Source: Candidatus Bathyarchaeota archaeon (GTDB taxonomy: Archaea > Thermoproteota > Bathyarchaeia > Bathyarchaeales > Bathycorpusculaceae). From it: 64,000 bases of DNA. Positions 43,714 to 53,343 of the stretch are shown here, piece by piece. Position 1 is the stretch's first letter; the number at the start of each line of letters is the position of its first letter. The notes below the pieces were generated by a model. The model was not told the DNA's origin. It ran no database searches and saw nothing but the letters and a program-made list of their open reading frames with translations. The stretch covers positions 24,069 through 88,068 of the forward strand of contig PLTA01000048.1 in the NCBI GenBank assembly GCA_003164295.1, written 5' to 3'. The translations under genes and the position numbers were made by a program.

Positions 43714-44871
43714 ATGGTCAACATTTGCATAACCGCTTCATATGACATTCTAGATTCGACCTATGGTGGAGGAGCTAGAGTTAAAGGTTTACTAAAAGCT
43801 TTAAGCGAAACTTCAGAAATAGACAAAATTGTAGTAGTTTATCCTTTTGCAAAAACATACTACAACAAGAATATTGTTGTAAAAAACTACTTATCACATA
43901 GGAGTTTTAACTTCCTGAGAGCTTTTCATAACGTAAGCATTATTGATGAAATAAATCCTTTTAGAACTGCAACGCTTATAAAAATAGTCAGAAAGTTTAA
44001 CATAAATCTTCTACAAAACGAAAGCATTGTTGGGGGTCTTAACTCTGCAGCCGTTTCCAAATATTGTAATATTCCCCTTGTAATTGATGAACATAATTTT
44101 GAAGCTGACATTACCAAAGAAGTTAGACGAAATAGATTAATTCAGTTATATTCAAAATGGTTAGAGAATAGTGTGATAAAATCTGCTGCGTTCACACTAA
44201 CTGTTTCAGAAGAGGACAGGCGAAAAATTTCACTGGCTTATGATATTGATTATTCGAAAACAGCCGTTATCCCTAATGGAGTTGACTACACAACATTTCA
44301 TCTGAACACAAATCAAAAAGTTATTGCCAAATCCAAGTTGCAATTGGATGGCAAATTCGTCCTTTTTTTCCATGGGAGCCTAGATTATGGTCCGAATAAA
44401 GAAGCTGTTACATTAATTAGTGATTTTGTTCTTCCGCGTGTCGTGAGGAAAATTCCGAATGCCTTTTTCTTAATTGTCGGAAGAAATCCTCCTTTGCTTT
44501 CTTATGATCCTCACTTCTTGAAGTTTACTGGTTATGTACCAAATCTGATTGATTATTTAGCTGCAAGCGATTTGGCAATAGTGCCACTTCTAAGAGGAGG
44601 CGGAACTAAAACCAAGTTGCTCGATTACTTAGCATCAGGAGTACCAATTATTGCCACTAGGAAAGCCGTGGAAGGCTTACCTTTAGAGAATAATGTACAT
44701 GCACTGCTTAGTGAAACTGTTGATGAGGACTTCATAGAAAACATCTTAACGTTATACAATAACCAAATCTTAAGTGAAAATATTTCAAGGAACTGTCAAA
44801 AACTTGCCGAAAAATATGATTGGAAAAGCATATCTAGAAAACTAGTTCAAATCTATCAGAAGCTTATGTGA
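43714..44871 (+). CDS. GT4 glycosyltransferase
   Basis: 385 residues. DSTYGGGARVKGLLKAL near the start, PLVIDEHNFEADITKEVR, AVIPNGVDYTTFHL, FHGSLDYGPNKEAVTLI and a late LLRGGGTKTKLLDYLASGVP. It is a clear paralogue of the protein at 47005, which has IMSGGGTKIKMVEYLASGKA at the same place. Starts with ATG. Confidence 0.92.
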   Translation: MVNICITASYDILDSTYGGGARVKGLLKALSETSEIDKIVVVYPFAKTYYNKNIVVKNYLSHRSFNFLRAFHNVSIIDEINPFRTATLIKIVRKFNINLLQNESIVGGLNSAAVSKYCNIPLVIDEHNFEADITKEVRRNRLIQLYSKWLENSVIKSAAFTLTVSEEDRRKISLAYDIDYSKTAVIPNGVDYTTFHLNTNQKVIAKSKLQLDGKFVLFFHGSLDYGPNKEAVTLISDFVLPRVVRKIPNAFFLIVGRNPPLLSYDPHFLKFTGYVPNLIDYLAASDLAIVPLLRGGGTKTKLLDYLASGVPIIATRKAVEGLPLENNVHALLSETVDEDFIENILTLYNNQILSENISRNCQKLAEKYDWKSISRKLVQIYQKLM

Positions 44872-45541
44872 TTAATACGGTGAAATCGTGAAATCTTGGA
44901 CCTGATTAGTTATCTTATATTTGATTCAAGATGATTTTTAGGTGTTACTAGTGGTCTTAAGTTACGAGGTAGCCATCGCAGTTGGTGTGCATCAAGATAA
45001 TATCTAAATAGGCTACAGTGGAACTGTTTATAATAAGACTCTGAGAGACACTTCTTCGTTTTTTCCAGCTTATTTTGGAGACACAAGTGATTGGGTTAAA
45101 GAAAACCCCACTGCTTTGCATGTCAAAAATCGCAAAATAAAAAAACGCTATTAAATTTATGACTCGATAGTTAATTTAGCGTCGTTCAAAGGTGTTCAAT
45201 TGAGCCTCCTATCAAAGAGACATTTGAAGTTGTGAGATATTAAAAAATTGATTTGACGTCTGAGAAAGACCAGAATTAAAAGATGAGTCAGACTGGAAGG
45301 ATTTGCAAAAGAAAGGCATATGGACCTCTTTGCTTATGAAGTCTAAATCAATTATTTGAAGACTCCGTAAATTTTTACAGCAAAAATCTCAGGGAGTACT
45401 GAATTATTTTCAAGAGCGAGAATTCCTAAGAAACGGTGTGTATAGCAAAAATATGTCTGGAAGTTTCATCATGAGTGGGTGGCTCGCGATTTAAGCGTGC
45501 AATAGGATTTCAAGGTTTCTGCATCCAGAATAATGTTCCGT
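44872..45541. other. Gene-free 0.67 kb within the glycan cluster
   Basis: No frame longer than about 30 codons reads like a protein, and stops are scattered in all frames. It lies between a glycosyltransferase and the 3' end of a convergent acyltransferase gene. It could be an old remnant, but nothing recognisable was found. No repeats or helices stood out. Confidence 0.45.
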
Positions 45542-46786
45542 TCATTTTTGGGTTGGATACAAAGTGTCCAACAAACGTTTTTGTTCAGAGGGCAAGTTGA
45601 CTACAACAGTTCTTAAAATTCTTAACATAGCAGTGTTTGATTGCAAGCTTTTCACCAGTTTCCCAAAGTTCCACATTGAAACTCCTGCATGTTTTAAGGA
45701 CGAAGAAGTCCAGAATGTCATGAAGGGAAACTCTGACATAAAATTGATAGTTTTAATCTGACCTTCATTGAACATATCACGTATTGCTATGTTGTTTATG
45801 TATTTGCCAACGTAAGATTTTTTGTATCGCTCGTCATAAGATATTTTAAGTATAAATGCCGTTCCTTTATATTTAATTGCATAGGTGTAAGCAACCGTTT
45901 CGCAATTGATTTCTAAAAACCAAACACTGCCTTTAAGATCTGTTTTACTTCCGGTCATAATCTGCAATCCTTCCCAAGTCATCAAGAGTTCTTCTTTAGT
46001 TAGATTAAACACCCAGGGTTCGCCAGCCTTCCAGCTCATGCTCTCAACGTCAAGTAACTTCTTTAATACATCCGGTCGGTTGCTCACTTTTTCAATGCAC
46101 TCGATTCTCCACGAACCAATCTCATCCATTTTACGTTCTATTTGCCTAATAATTCTTCTCCGGCTTTTCTTTTTTAGAAATTCATCCCAAGAACTCTCAA
46201 CTGGAATAATGCTCTGCGCATCATAAGTCTCAGTGGAAAAACCGATTCCACGGGGTTTACATTGTTGTTCTATGGTTTTCAGATTTGAGGACTCGAAAGG
46301 CAAATTGAATGAAACAAATCTACAATTAAGATTCTTAAATAAATATTCAAGAATGGCTCCCATGCAAGCCTCCTGATATCGATTATCAAAAACTAAATCT
46401 GGCGACCAACTGTCCAATAGCAAGAAATTAGCGAATCGTATCCCCAACCGTTTCTTCATGATCAAAGGAGCCATTCCCACAATCTTTCCATCTGTTTTTA
46501 TGATAAGAACAATCGGCGTCCATCCTTTCACGCGATTCGATTTCATGGACTGGATTATGAATCCACTTAACAAAAACGGGTTTTTACTCCATTTGTTTAC
46601 GAAGTCATCTATCTCCTCTTTTAAACCAAGAATTATAGAAGGATCCACTATAGCTTGGAATGATAGCTTAATTTTGGTAGGAACGTTGTCAGTTTTTGCG
46701 GACGTGATTTTATCAACTGAATCAGTCTTAAGAGCTATAGCTAATGTATTTGTGAAAGAGTGCATGATTGTTCTTTGAAGCCTCAT
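45542..46786 (-). CDS. FemAB/BioF2-like acyltransferase (GNAT_6)
   Basis: 414 residues. The middle and C-terminal parts show the double-GNAT pattern of the FemAB/CelD-like family: IVLIIKTDGKIVGMAPLIMK, DSWSPDLVFDNRYQEACMG, SRRRIIRQIERKMDEIG, then ESMSWKAGEPWVF and VWFLEINCETVAYTYAIKY. Such proteins transfer acyl or aminoacyl groups to glycans or cell-surface precursors. It is alone on the minus strand among plus-strand glycan genes. The start is an ATG without a clear ribosome site; a second ATG lies 7 codons on. Confidence 0.85.
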   Translation of the reverse strand: MRLQRTIMHSFTNTLAIALKTDSVDKITSAKTDNVPTKIKLSFQAIVDPSIILGLKEEIDDFVNKWSKNPFLLSGFIIQSMKSNRVKGWTPIVLIIKTDGKIVGMAPLIMKKRLGIRFANFLLLDSWSPDLVFDNRYQEACMGAILEYLFKNLNCRFVSFNLPFESSNLKTIEQQCKPRGIGFSTETYDAQSIIPVESSWDEFLKKKSRRRIIRQIERKMDEIGSWRIECIEKVSNRPDVLKKLLDVESMSWKAGEPWVFNLTKEELLMTWEGLQIMTGSKTDLKGSVWFLEINCETVAYTYAIKYKGTAFILKISYDERYKKSYVGKYINNIAIRDMFNEGQIKTINFMSEFPFMTFWTSSSLKHAGVSMWNFGKLVKSLQSNTAMLRILRTVVVNLPSEQKRLLDTLYPTQK

Positions 46787-46838
46787 TTTATTAAGTCTTA
46801 TTAACTGTTAATTCATTTCTTAAACTTTGCCAATTTAG

Positions 46839-46952
46839 AGCGATTGACAGACCTAAGTTGACAGAGTGAGAGTGACGGACGGACACAATTCACTCGGGAG
46901 TGCATGAGCGTGCCTGGGTGAGTTAGTGCGTACATTCGAGAGTTAGAGCGAA
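46839..46952. repeat. 10-bp-periodic G-rich array
   Basis: In register with a 10-bp period, most units end in G-N-G: gag, cag, ttg, gag, gac, att, gag, gcg, gtg, gcg, gag, gcg. The last base is G in 10 of 12 units. It contains gtgacgg, like array 2 at 1321. It lies in the divergent gap between the acyltransferase and the glycosyltransferase at 47005. No core copy is attached. Confidence 0.55.
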
Positions 46953-47004
46953 AGATAAAAATTTAATATAGACATCAATCGCGTGTTTAAATGAGGTTTA
47001 AGTA

Positions 47005-48294
47005 TTGAGTAAAAGTAATTGTAAGCGCAAGTTACGCTCGCAAGTTAAGGTCTGCATTTGCACCAATGAGTGGCTAGACTCATATAACGGAGGAGTTGCT
47101 AGAATAGTTGAATTTGCAAAGGCTCTTTCAAGGCACAATGTAGATGTTTACCTTGTTGATCGGTCCGTAAAGAAGTCTCTTTCTGCCTTGTTAATTGATC
47201 ATGACAAATACTTTAAAGTAAATAATGGGCAACTGAAAGAGATCCAGTACCCATTTTATATGCGGTTTTTTTTTCCTGGGGTGATAAAGTTCTTTCAAAG
47301 AAATTTTAATGTGTTTTTCGGTTTATTGACCCGTACTGACATTTCAGAAGTAAATTTGTTTAATACAGTTGATCCTTATCTGATACTGAAGTTGTTATTT
47401 GTTTGTAAGAGGGAAAAGATTGATGTAATTCAATGTGAATTTCCGTCTACTACCCTCTCTTCGCTTGTGGTTAAGAAAATTATTGGCGTACCAACAGTAT
47501 ATGATGCCCACAATATTGAATCTGAGCGAATGAAAAGTAATGTCGATGTAAGTAGTATGTATACTGCCGTAGTAAGACGATTAGAACAAATAAGTTGTGA
47601 ACGTTGTGACTTAGTTTTTGTTGTTTCCGAAGATGATCAACGAACCATGTTAACATGGGGGATTCCAAACGAAAAAATTCATTTAATACCCAATTCAGTA
47701 AATTTAACTAAATTTTCGCCGTTGGTGGATGGATCTGGTGTCCGGAACAAGCACAAATTAAACAATGGGCTCGTAATCATTTTTCACGGACTCTTAAGTT
47801 ATCCACCCAACAGGGAAGCCGCCACCATCTTAGCAACAAAGATATTGCCCAGTATCTTAGAAAAGCATCCTGATGTGCATTTACTATTGGTGGGTAAAAA
47901 CCCGCCTGAGCTATCTCAGCCTAACGTAATATTGAGTGGTTTTGTAGAGAATACCGCAGAATATCTTGCTGCTGCTGATTTGGCTGTAGTGCCCATTATG
48001 AGCGGGGGCGGAACTAAGATAAAGATGGTGGAGTACTTGGCATCTGGGAAAGCGATTGTTTCAACCTTCAAGGCGGCGGAAGGTCTTGCTCTCGAAAACG
48101 AAAAAGATGTTCTGATGAGTAAATACCCTGATGCGGAATTTATTCAATTAGTGCTTAGATGCATCAAAGACGAAAACCTCCGAAAGAGCCTTGCAATAAA
48201 CGCTCGAAAAAAAGCCGAATTGTTATATGATTGGGAACTCAACGCAGAGAAGGCAGTGTGCTTGTTTCAAACTTTAATCGAAGAAAAAGGTTAA
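47005..48294 (+). CDS. GT4 glycosyltransferase
   Basis: 429 residues. CTNEWLDSYNGGVARIVEFA near the start, PTVYDAHNIESERMKS, IHLIPNSVNLTKFS, FHGLLSYPPNREAATIL, LLLVGKNPPEL and a donor region IMSGGGTKIKMVEYLASGKA. It is a paralogue of the gene at 43714. The TTG start is supported by gaggt about 8 nt upstream. The preceding gap holds a 10-bp-periodic array. Confidence 0.92.
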   Translation: MSKSNCKRKLRSQVKVCICTNEWLDSYNGGVARIVEFAKALSRHNVDVYLVDRSVKKSLSALLIDHDKYFKVNNGQLKEIQYPFYMRFFFPGVIKFFQRNFNVFFGLLTRTDISEVNLFNTVDPYLILKLLFVCKREKIDVIQCEFPSTTLSSLVVKKIIGVPTVYDAHNIESERMKSNVDVSSMYTAVVRRLEQISCERCDLVFVVSEDDQRTMLTWGIPNEKIHLIPNSVNLTKFSPLVDGSGVRNKHKLNNGLVIIFHGLLSYPPNREAATILATKILPSILEKHPDVHLLLVGKNPPELSQPNVILSGFVENTAEYLAAADLAVVPIMSGGGTKIKMVEYLASGKAIVSTFKAAEGLALENEKDVLMSKYPDAEFIQLVLRCIKDENLRKSLAINARKKAELLYDWELNAEKAVCLFQTLIEEKG

Positions 48295-48511
48295 AATAAG
48301 TAGCAACTCGTTGGGCGCATTTTGAGTAAATGATACTTCTGAAAGCCTTAATTGGCAACGCGCTTTCCAGAATAGATTTTGTTTAATTAATTGGGAGCTT
48401 CTTAGCTTTCAAAAGACCTGTATATAGTTAAGGAGCGTGGAAAAATGTGTAGAAATCGAAAATCTTTAAGCGAAACTTTTTCCATAAGTATGAAAAATTG
48501 GCTCAACATGT

Positions 48512-50737
48512 ATGAACATCGATGCTGTAAATAGTTCAAAACAAATTGACATTGAGTTGACATTGAATATGAGAAAAGTCCTGATGGCTATACCAATTAT
48601 GACTTTACTTGCAAATGTTGCACTTTTATTGGGCATCCCAATTCTCAGAGAAATCGTTGTTTTTATCTTCCTAACATTTATTCCGGGATTTGCAATTCTC
48701 AGACTATTTAAACTAAAAGAAATAAGTTTACTGGACTCTGTTCTTTTCTCTGTAGGTCTGAGTATTGCACTTGTAATGTTTATTGGTTTGTTAGTTAACG
48801 AATTGTTTATACTTCTTGGCCTTTCTCAACCTTTGTCAACGATTCCACTAATGGCTGCAATATCTGCTTTCACATTGACTGTTTTTTTTATTGAATACAG
48901 GCGCGATTTGTCCGAAAAATTCAAGCCGAAAACAAGTTTTGATGTCAAACTAAAAACCCTTCTTCCCTTATCCATAATCCTGTTTCTTCTTCCGTTTTTA
49001 AGTGCAATAGGCGTTGTGTATCTTAATACCTACGTTATTCTTCTTTCAGACGCAATAATCGCCGCTCTGTGTGTAATGATTGTTGTTTTCAGAAGACGGG
49101 TTCCAGAAAACCTATTCCCATTGTTGATTTTTTCAATTTCCATAGTTATTGTTTTTCAAGTACTATTAACTTCAAAATATATTATAGGCTGGGACGCTAA
49201 CCTTGAATATTACGTTTTCAGGGTAACTCAGATAAATGGGCACTGGGGTTTTCTTAATCCAAATGTTAACTCATTGGGAACGCTCAACCTTGACTCCATG
49301 CTATCAGTAACATTGTTGCCAGCAGTTTACTCGACTTTGATGAGTGCTCAGGGCGAAATTGTATTCAAAGTCCTGTACCCTTTCATTTTTTGTCTTGTGC
49401 CGATAACTCTTTACCGAATATGTGAAAAACAGTTCGGAAAAATGATCGCGCTCTTTTCCGTGTTCTTCTTTATCTTCACTTCCGTAGCCTTTTTCGACAC
49501 TGAGATCTTAAGTCTCAATAGGCAAATTGTAGGCGAATTTTTTCTAGTCCTTTCTCTTTTCCTTTTGATAAGCAAGACTGTTCCAGCGACACAAAGAAGA
49601 CTTCTCTTGATTATTTTTGGGGCAGCTTTAGCTGTGTCACATTATGCCCTTGCTTATTTTTATCTGGGTATAGTTGCTGTTGTTTTCATAATCTCAAGGG
49701 TGAAGCCTAAATTTGATGACACCCTTAATTCGATAACTGTTTTGCTTCTTTTTGGTATTACTTTCTCATGGTACGCTCTAACCAGCGCGCCCCTGATAGA
49801 ATTGTCTAACGCCTTTAAACTGGCTTTTGCCCAGTTAACTGCAGCTCCAATGCCTACAGGCGCAGTAGCATCATCATCCGGTATGTTCGGTTTTCCGCAA
49901 GTTTTCACCGCGGCCAGCTGGATTAATCTATTACTAACAGGTATTGCAAATCTTTTTTTGATAATAGGCGTTCTCTTAATATTTTTGAGACCGAAAGGAA
50001 CAGGAATTTCTGCCCAATATAGAGTAATGTCGATTGTAGCTGCACTCATCTTGGCTGTTACGTTTATCGAACCTAGCATTGGATCAATTCTCAATTTCAC
50101 GAGATTCTATGCCATAATTCTGTTGTTCTTGGCGCCGTGCTTTGTTTTAGGGGGCCATGCGTTTCTTGTAACAATAGGCAAAGTGTGGAAGAAAATTAAG
50201 CGACCTTTAAAACACCAGATTGCTTCAAAAAGCAAGAATATCGATATAGCATTCTTGTTAATGGCTATCATTCTGGGCGGATACTTTCTTTCGCAGACGG
50301 GCTTTGTAACGCGCGTAGCCAGCGATACCATTTCGAATCATCCAATTGATTTTGAAAGAATGATCGTGTCAAATGAAACCCAAGTCAAAATTGGTTTTTA
50401 TGATAATTACATTTCTGAACAAGACGTATACAGCGCATCTTGGTTACTAAACCATAATGCTGAAACAGCAGAAATATTCGCTGATTATTTATCTGCATCT
50501 CACGTACTTTTAAGCTATGGCTTAATTCCAAACGAACTATTACTTCCCATAACTAATACCACAATTCCGCCACAAGGTAGCTTCATCTACTTAAGCAGTT
50601 TAAACATTGGAAACGATGCCATAACTACTCTTACTGGATCATTCAACACATCTGAAATCTCTTCGCTTCTCAATCAAAACAATCTAGTATACTCAAATGG
50701 TAATGGTGAAATATGGTATGTTACTTCTGCCCCTTGA
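48512..50737 (+). CDS. DUF2206-family multi-span membrane protein
   Basis: 741 residues with about 15 membrane helices and a hydrophilic C-terminus (about 640-741). Features include FIFLTFIPGFAILRLFKL, GWDANLEYYVFRVTQINGHW and a YPFIFCLVPITLYRICEKQF stretch. DUF2206 proteins occur in archaeal surface-glycan loci and resemble GT-C or polymerase-type enzymes; their activity is unproven. An outward-facing role in glycan polymerisation or transfer is inference. Confidence 0.85.
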   Translation: MNIDAVNSSKQIDIELTLNMRKVLMAIPIMTLLANVALLLGIPILREIVVFIFLTFIPGFAILRLFKLKEISLLDSVLFSVGLSIALVMFIGLLVNELFILLGLSQPLSTIPLMAAISAFTLTVFFIEYRRDLSEKFKPKTSFDVKLKTLLPLSIILFLLPFLSAIGVVYLNTYVILLSDAIIAALCVMIVVFRRRVPENLFPLLIFSISIVIVFQVLLTSKYIIGWDANLEYYVFRVTQINGHWGFLNPNVNSLGTLNLDSMLSVTLLPAVYSTLMSAQGEIVFKVLYPFIFCLVPITLYRICEKQFGKMIALFSVFFFIFTSVAFFDTEILSLNRQIVGEFFLVLSLFLLISKTVPATQRRLLLIIFGAALAVSHYALAYFYLGIVAVVFIISRVKPKFDDTLNSITVLLLFGITFSWYALTSAPLIELSNAFKLAFAQLTAAPMPTGAVASSSGMFGFPQVFTAASWINLLLTGIANLFLIIGVLLIFLRPKGTGISAQYRVMSIVAALILAVTFIEPSIGSILNFTRFYAIILLFLAPCFVLGGHAFLVTIGKVWKKIKRPLKHQIASKSKNIDIAFLLMAIILGGYFLSQTGFVTRVASDTISNHPIDFERMIVSNETQVKIGFYDNYISEQDVYSASWLLNHNAETAEIFADYLSASHVLLSYGLIPNELLLPITNTTIPPQGSFIYLSSLNIGNDAITTLTGSFNTSEISSLLNQNNLVYSNGNGEIWYVTSAP

Positions 50738-50982
50738 CTTGTCGTGGGAATTCAAAAGTGATTTTTTTTTGACCCAGGAAAAACAAAATAAAAATAGTAA
50801 TCGGTGAAAAATGGTGGTTGTATATCTTAACCTATGTCCCATGGAATTAACAAAGAATATAATAGCCTGTTGATAAATCGATTTGCGCGTCAGTTTGTAG
50901 CAAAATCGTTGAAGTTTACATATTTGTGCTATGTTGACCGATGTTGAAAAGCTGAATAAGTTTGGCGTCGAGAGACATACCC

Positions 50983-52002
50983 TTATGCAATATATCTAAA
51001 GTTTGCAATATCGCTTTGGTATGTTGCTGTCGTTAATGGAAGAGTAGCCGAAGTGAATGCTGTAGGGTAGCTATACTCATAACAAAGCATTTGAATGTCT
51101 GGGTTTGCAGATACTACGCCAAAAAAGTTGTTCATCCATGTTGCACGTTGCGCATCTGTGTAGCTTGAGCCGTATCCCCATTCTGCGATCATTATTGGTT
51201 TTTGACTGCTATAAGTGCTATAAATTTCATTTATCATGCTCGGGATGTTGTCGCTTGACGCGGTTTGCTGGTAGATATCTATTCCAACCCAGTTGACATA
51301 TCTGTTTCCCGGATAGTAAGCTGTCAAGTCGTTGGGTCCGTTGCTGTTGTAGTTTGGGTTCCAAACAAAATAAACGTTTTTGGCATTTTGGGATTGAAAA
51401 ACGTCATAAACGTACTGCCATGCTAAAACAAATGTGGACGCGTTCTCGCCAAAGGAGGCTACGCCAGACCAAGTCGTTGAGCCTTGATTTATATTCATTT
51501 CTGCGCCGATTCTGAGGTATATGGGGTATCCGAAGGCTTTTGCTTCATCTGCAAATGTTGTGAAGTAACTGTTCCATGTTCCAGCAGCAATCGCCGCTAT
51601 CGTTGTACTGTCGTTGAGAGCTGTATCAGAGGCTATTGGCCAGAAATCAACCATTATGCCTTGACAGAGGCCAGCTTGAATTACAGGCTTCATCATGTTA
51701 AATATCCATGACGGATCATTGTCATTGTATATGGTGGATTGTACATTGTATAGGTAGATGCCTTTTCCAGCAACAGTGACAAAAGCATTGATTGATGACT
51801 CAACATCTACTGTGGTAGTTGGGGGATTACCATTAGAAACATCGCTAGCATACGCACATTGATAGCAATTAGAGTTTATTGTGCCTTGGGTAATTATCAT
51901 GTAATTAACATTTTCTGGGTTTGAAGCGTTTATGCTAATCAAGAAAACTGTTAAGAATAGACAACATATGCTAATTACGCAATAAACATAAACTCTCTTC
52001 AT
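50983..52002 (-). CDS. Secreted GH26-like hydrolase
   Basis: 339 residues with a signal peptide (about 5-26) and a TIM-barrel domain. It has the acid/base-like glutamate in YLRIGAEMN (E168), the tryptophan-rich YFVWNPNYNS (about 211-220) and the nucleophile-like glutamate in PIMIAEWGYGSS (E274). This is the arrangement of GH26 beta-mannanase-like enzymes. No anchor is present at the C-terminus. Its place inside a glycan-synthesis cluster suggests trimming or turnover of exported polymer (inference). Confidence 0.8.
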   Translation of the reverse strand: MKRVYVYCVISICCLFLTVFLISINASNPENVNYMIITQGTINSNCYQCAYASDVSNGNPPTTTVDVESSINAFVTVAGKGIYLYNVQSTIYNDNDPSWIFNMMKPVIQAGLCQGIMVDFWPIASDTALNDSTTIAAIAAGTWNSYFTTFADEAKAFGYPIYLRIGAEMNINQGSTTWSGVASFGENASTFVLAWQYVYDVFQSQNAKNVYFVWNPNYNSNGPNDLTAYYPGNRYVNWVGIDIYQQTASSDNIPSMINEIYSTYSSQKPIMIAEWGYGSSYTDAQRATWMNNFFGVVSANPDIQMLCYEYSYPTAFTSATLPLTTATYQSDIANFRYIA

Positions 52003-52202
52003 AAGTTCAATATATCTTCCTGATCGGTTTCAATATTATTTTGAGTTTAGTATATCCCTCAAGACTAATATATCTTACGATTTAAGATCGTAAGTCAAGA
52101 CTACAGATTGCACGGGGTACAGATAATTATTTTCGAAGAGAGGAGTAGAAAAGAAAGGGTTAAAATAAAAGGATTTCGCATAGACGCTAAGAGCTGTTTA
52201 AG

Positions 52203-53123
52203 ATGCGACCTGAAATCTCTGTTATTATGCCTACGTATAATTGTGAGAATTTCGTTGCCCTTGCAGTGGATAGCGTAATGAACCAGAGCTACACTAATTT
52301 TGAATTGATTATCATTGATGGAGGATCCACTGATGCTACTATTAGCATTGTTCGAAGCTACAGAGACCATAGAGTAAAAATTGTGGAATGTAGTGGAATG
52401 GATATAGCTGAAAGTAGAAATCTCGGATTGACCATGGCGAAAGGCGATTTGATTGCCTTGCACGATGCCGATGACCTATCGGATCCTCGAAGGTTTGCTA
52501 TGCAGTTTCAAAGTTTCCTCGATGACGAGAAATTGGTTGTCATCGGATCTTCTCTTATAAAAATTGATGATAAAGGAGACATCATTCGTAAAGTGCTGCA
52601 GAAAAAGAAAGTAGACTTTTTGGATTTGAAAGAAGGAAACCAGATTGGGCACGGCTCTGTAATGTTCAGAAGAAAAGTCATTCTTGGCGAAGGATCTTAT
52701 GATCCTTTTTTCATCCAAGCTGAAGACTATGAGCTCTGGTGCCGTCTTGCCAAAAAGGGCTATAAAATCATGAATCTAAGCGAGTTCCTCTATTACTATA
52801 GAGTGCATCAGAAGCAGATATCATCAGAAAAATGGAAAGAAAATATGCTCTATGCTTGTTTAGTCCATGATATTTATTTTGGGGGTCTCATGAAAGATAA
52901 ACTATCGCAAGTTAAGAAAAAAAGTGAAGGCACACTATATTCGATGCTTTCTGTGCAAATGAAAAGCAAGTATCACAGACTTTTGCTTTTTCATAACTTC
53001 TTGCACGCGCCTTCAAATGTGATTAAAGAGCTTATAATTTTGATTAGGCTGGATCCTGTGAACGAGATTTGTAGACTCCGGTTTCTCTTTACATCACGTC
53101 AATATTACTTCGAGAGCTTATGA
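52203..53123 (+). CDS. GT2 glycosyltransferase
   Basis: 306 residues. ISVIMPTYNCENFVALAVDS, FELIIIDGGSTDAT, the metal-binding ALHDADDLSDPRRF (HDADD), and a late AEDYELWCRLAKKGYKI (the EDYELW acidic motif). Typical GT2 inverting fold; specificity unknown. The ATG start has no strong ribosome site. Confidence 0.92.
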   Translation: MRPEISVIMPTYNCENFVALAVDSVMNQSYTNFELIIIDGGSTDATISIVRSYRDHRVKIVECSGMDIAESRNLGLTMAKGDLIALHDADDLSDPRRFAMQFQSFLDDEKLVVIGSSLIKIDDKGDIIRKVLQKKKVDFLDLKEGNQIGHGSVMFRRKVILGEGSYDPFFIQAEDYELWCRLAKKGYKIMNLSEFLYYYRVHQKQISSEKWKENMLYACLVHDIYFGGLMKDKLSQVKKKSEGTLYSMLSVQMKSKYHRLLLFHNFLHAPSNVIKELIILIRLDPVNEICRLRFLFTSRQYYFESL

Positions 53124-53343
53124 AAAAGCAAAGAATAAGGACTCACCTGCAGTTTCTTGCCATAGTATCACAAACAATTTATTTAAGTAATTACGTCTGA
53201 TAATTAATTAAAGATACTGTAAGTTTCTTGGAAGGGGCATAAAAAAAAAATAACTTGCTCAGATAGAATAACTTAGAAAGCGAACAACCTAACTCGCCCT
53301 AATTATTCAAGAAAAACAAAATCAACATACAAGGTGACTAAAA

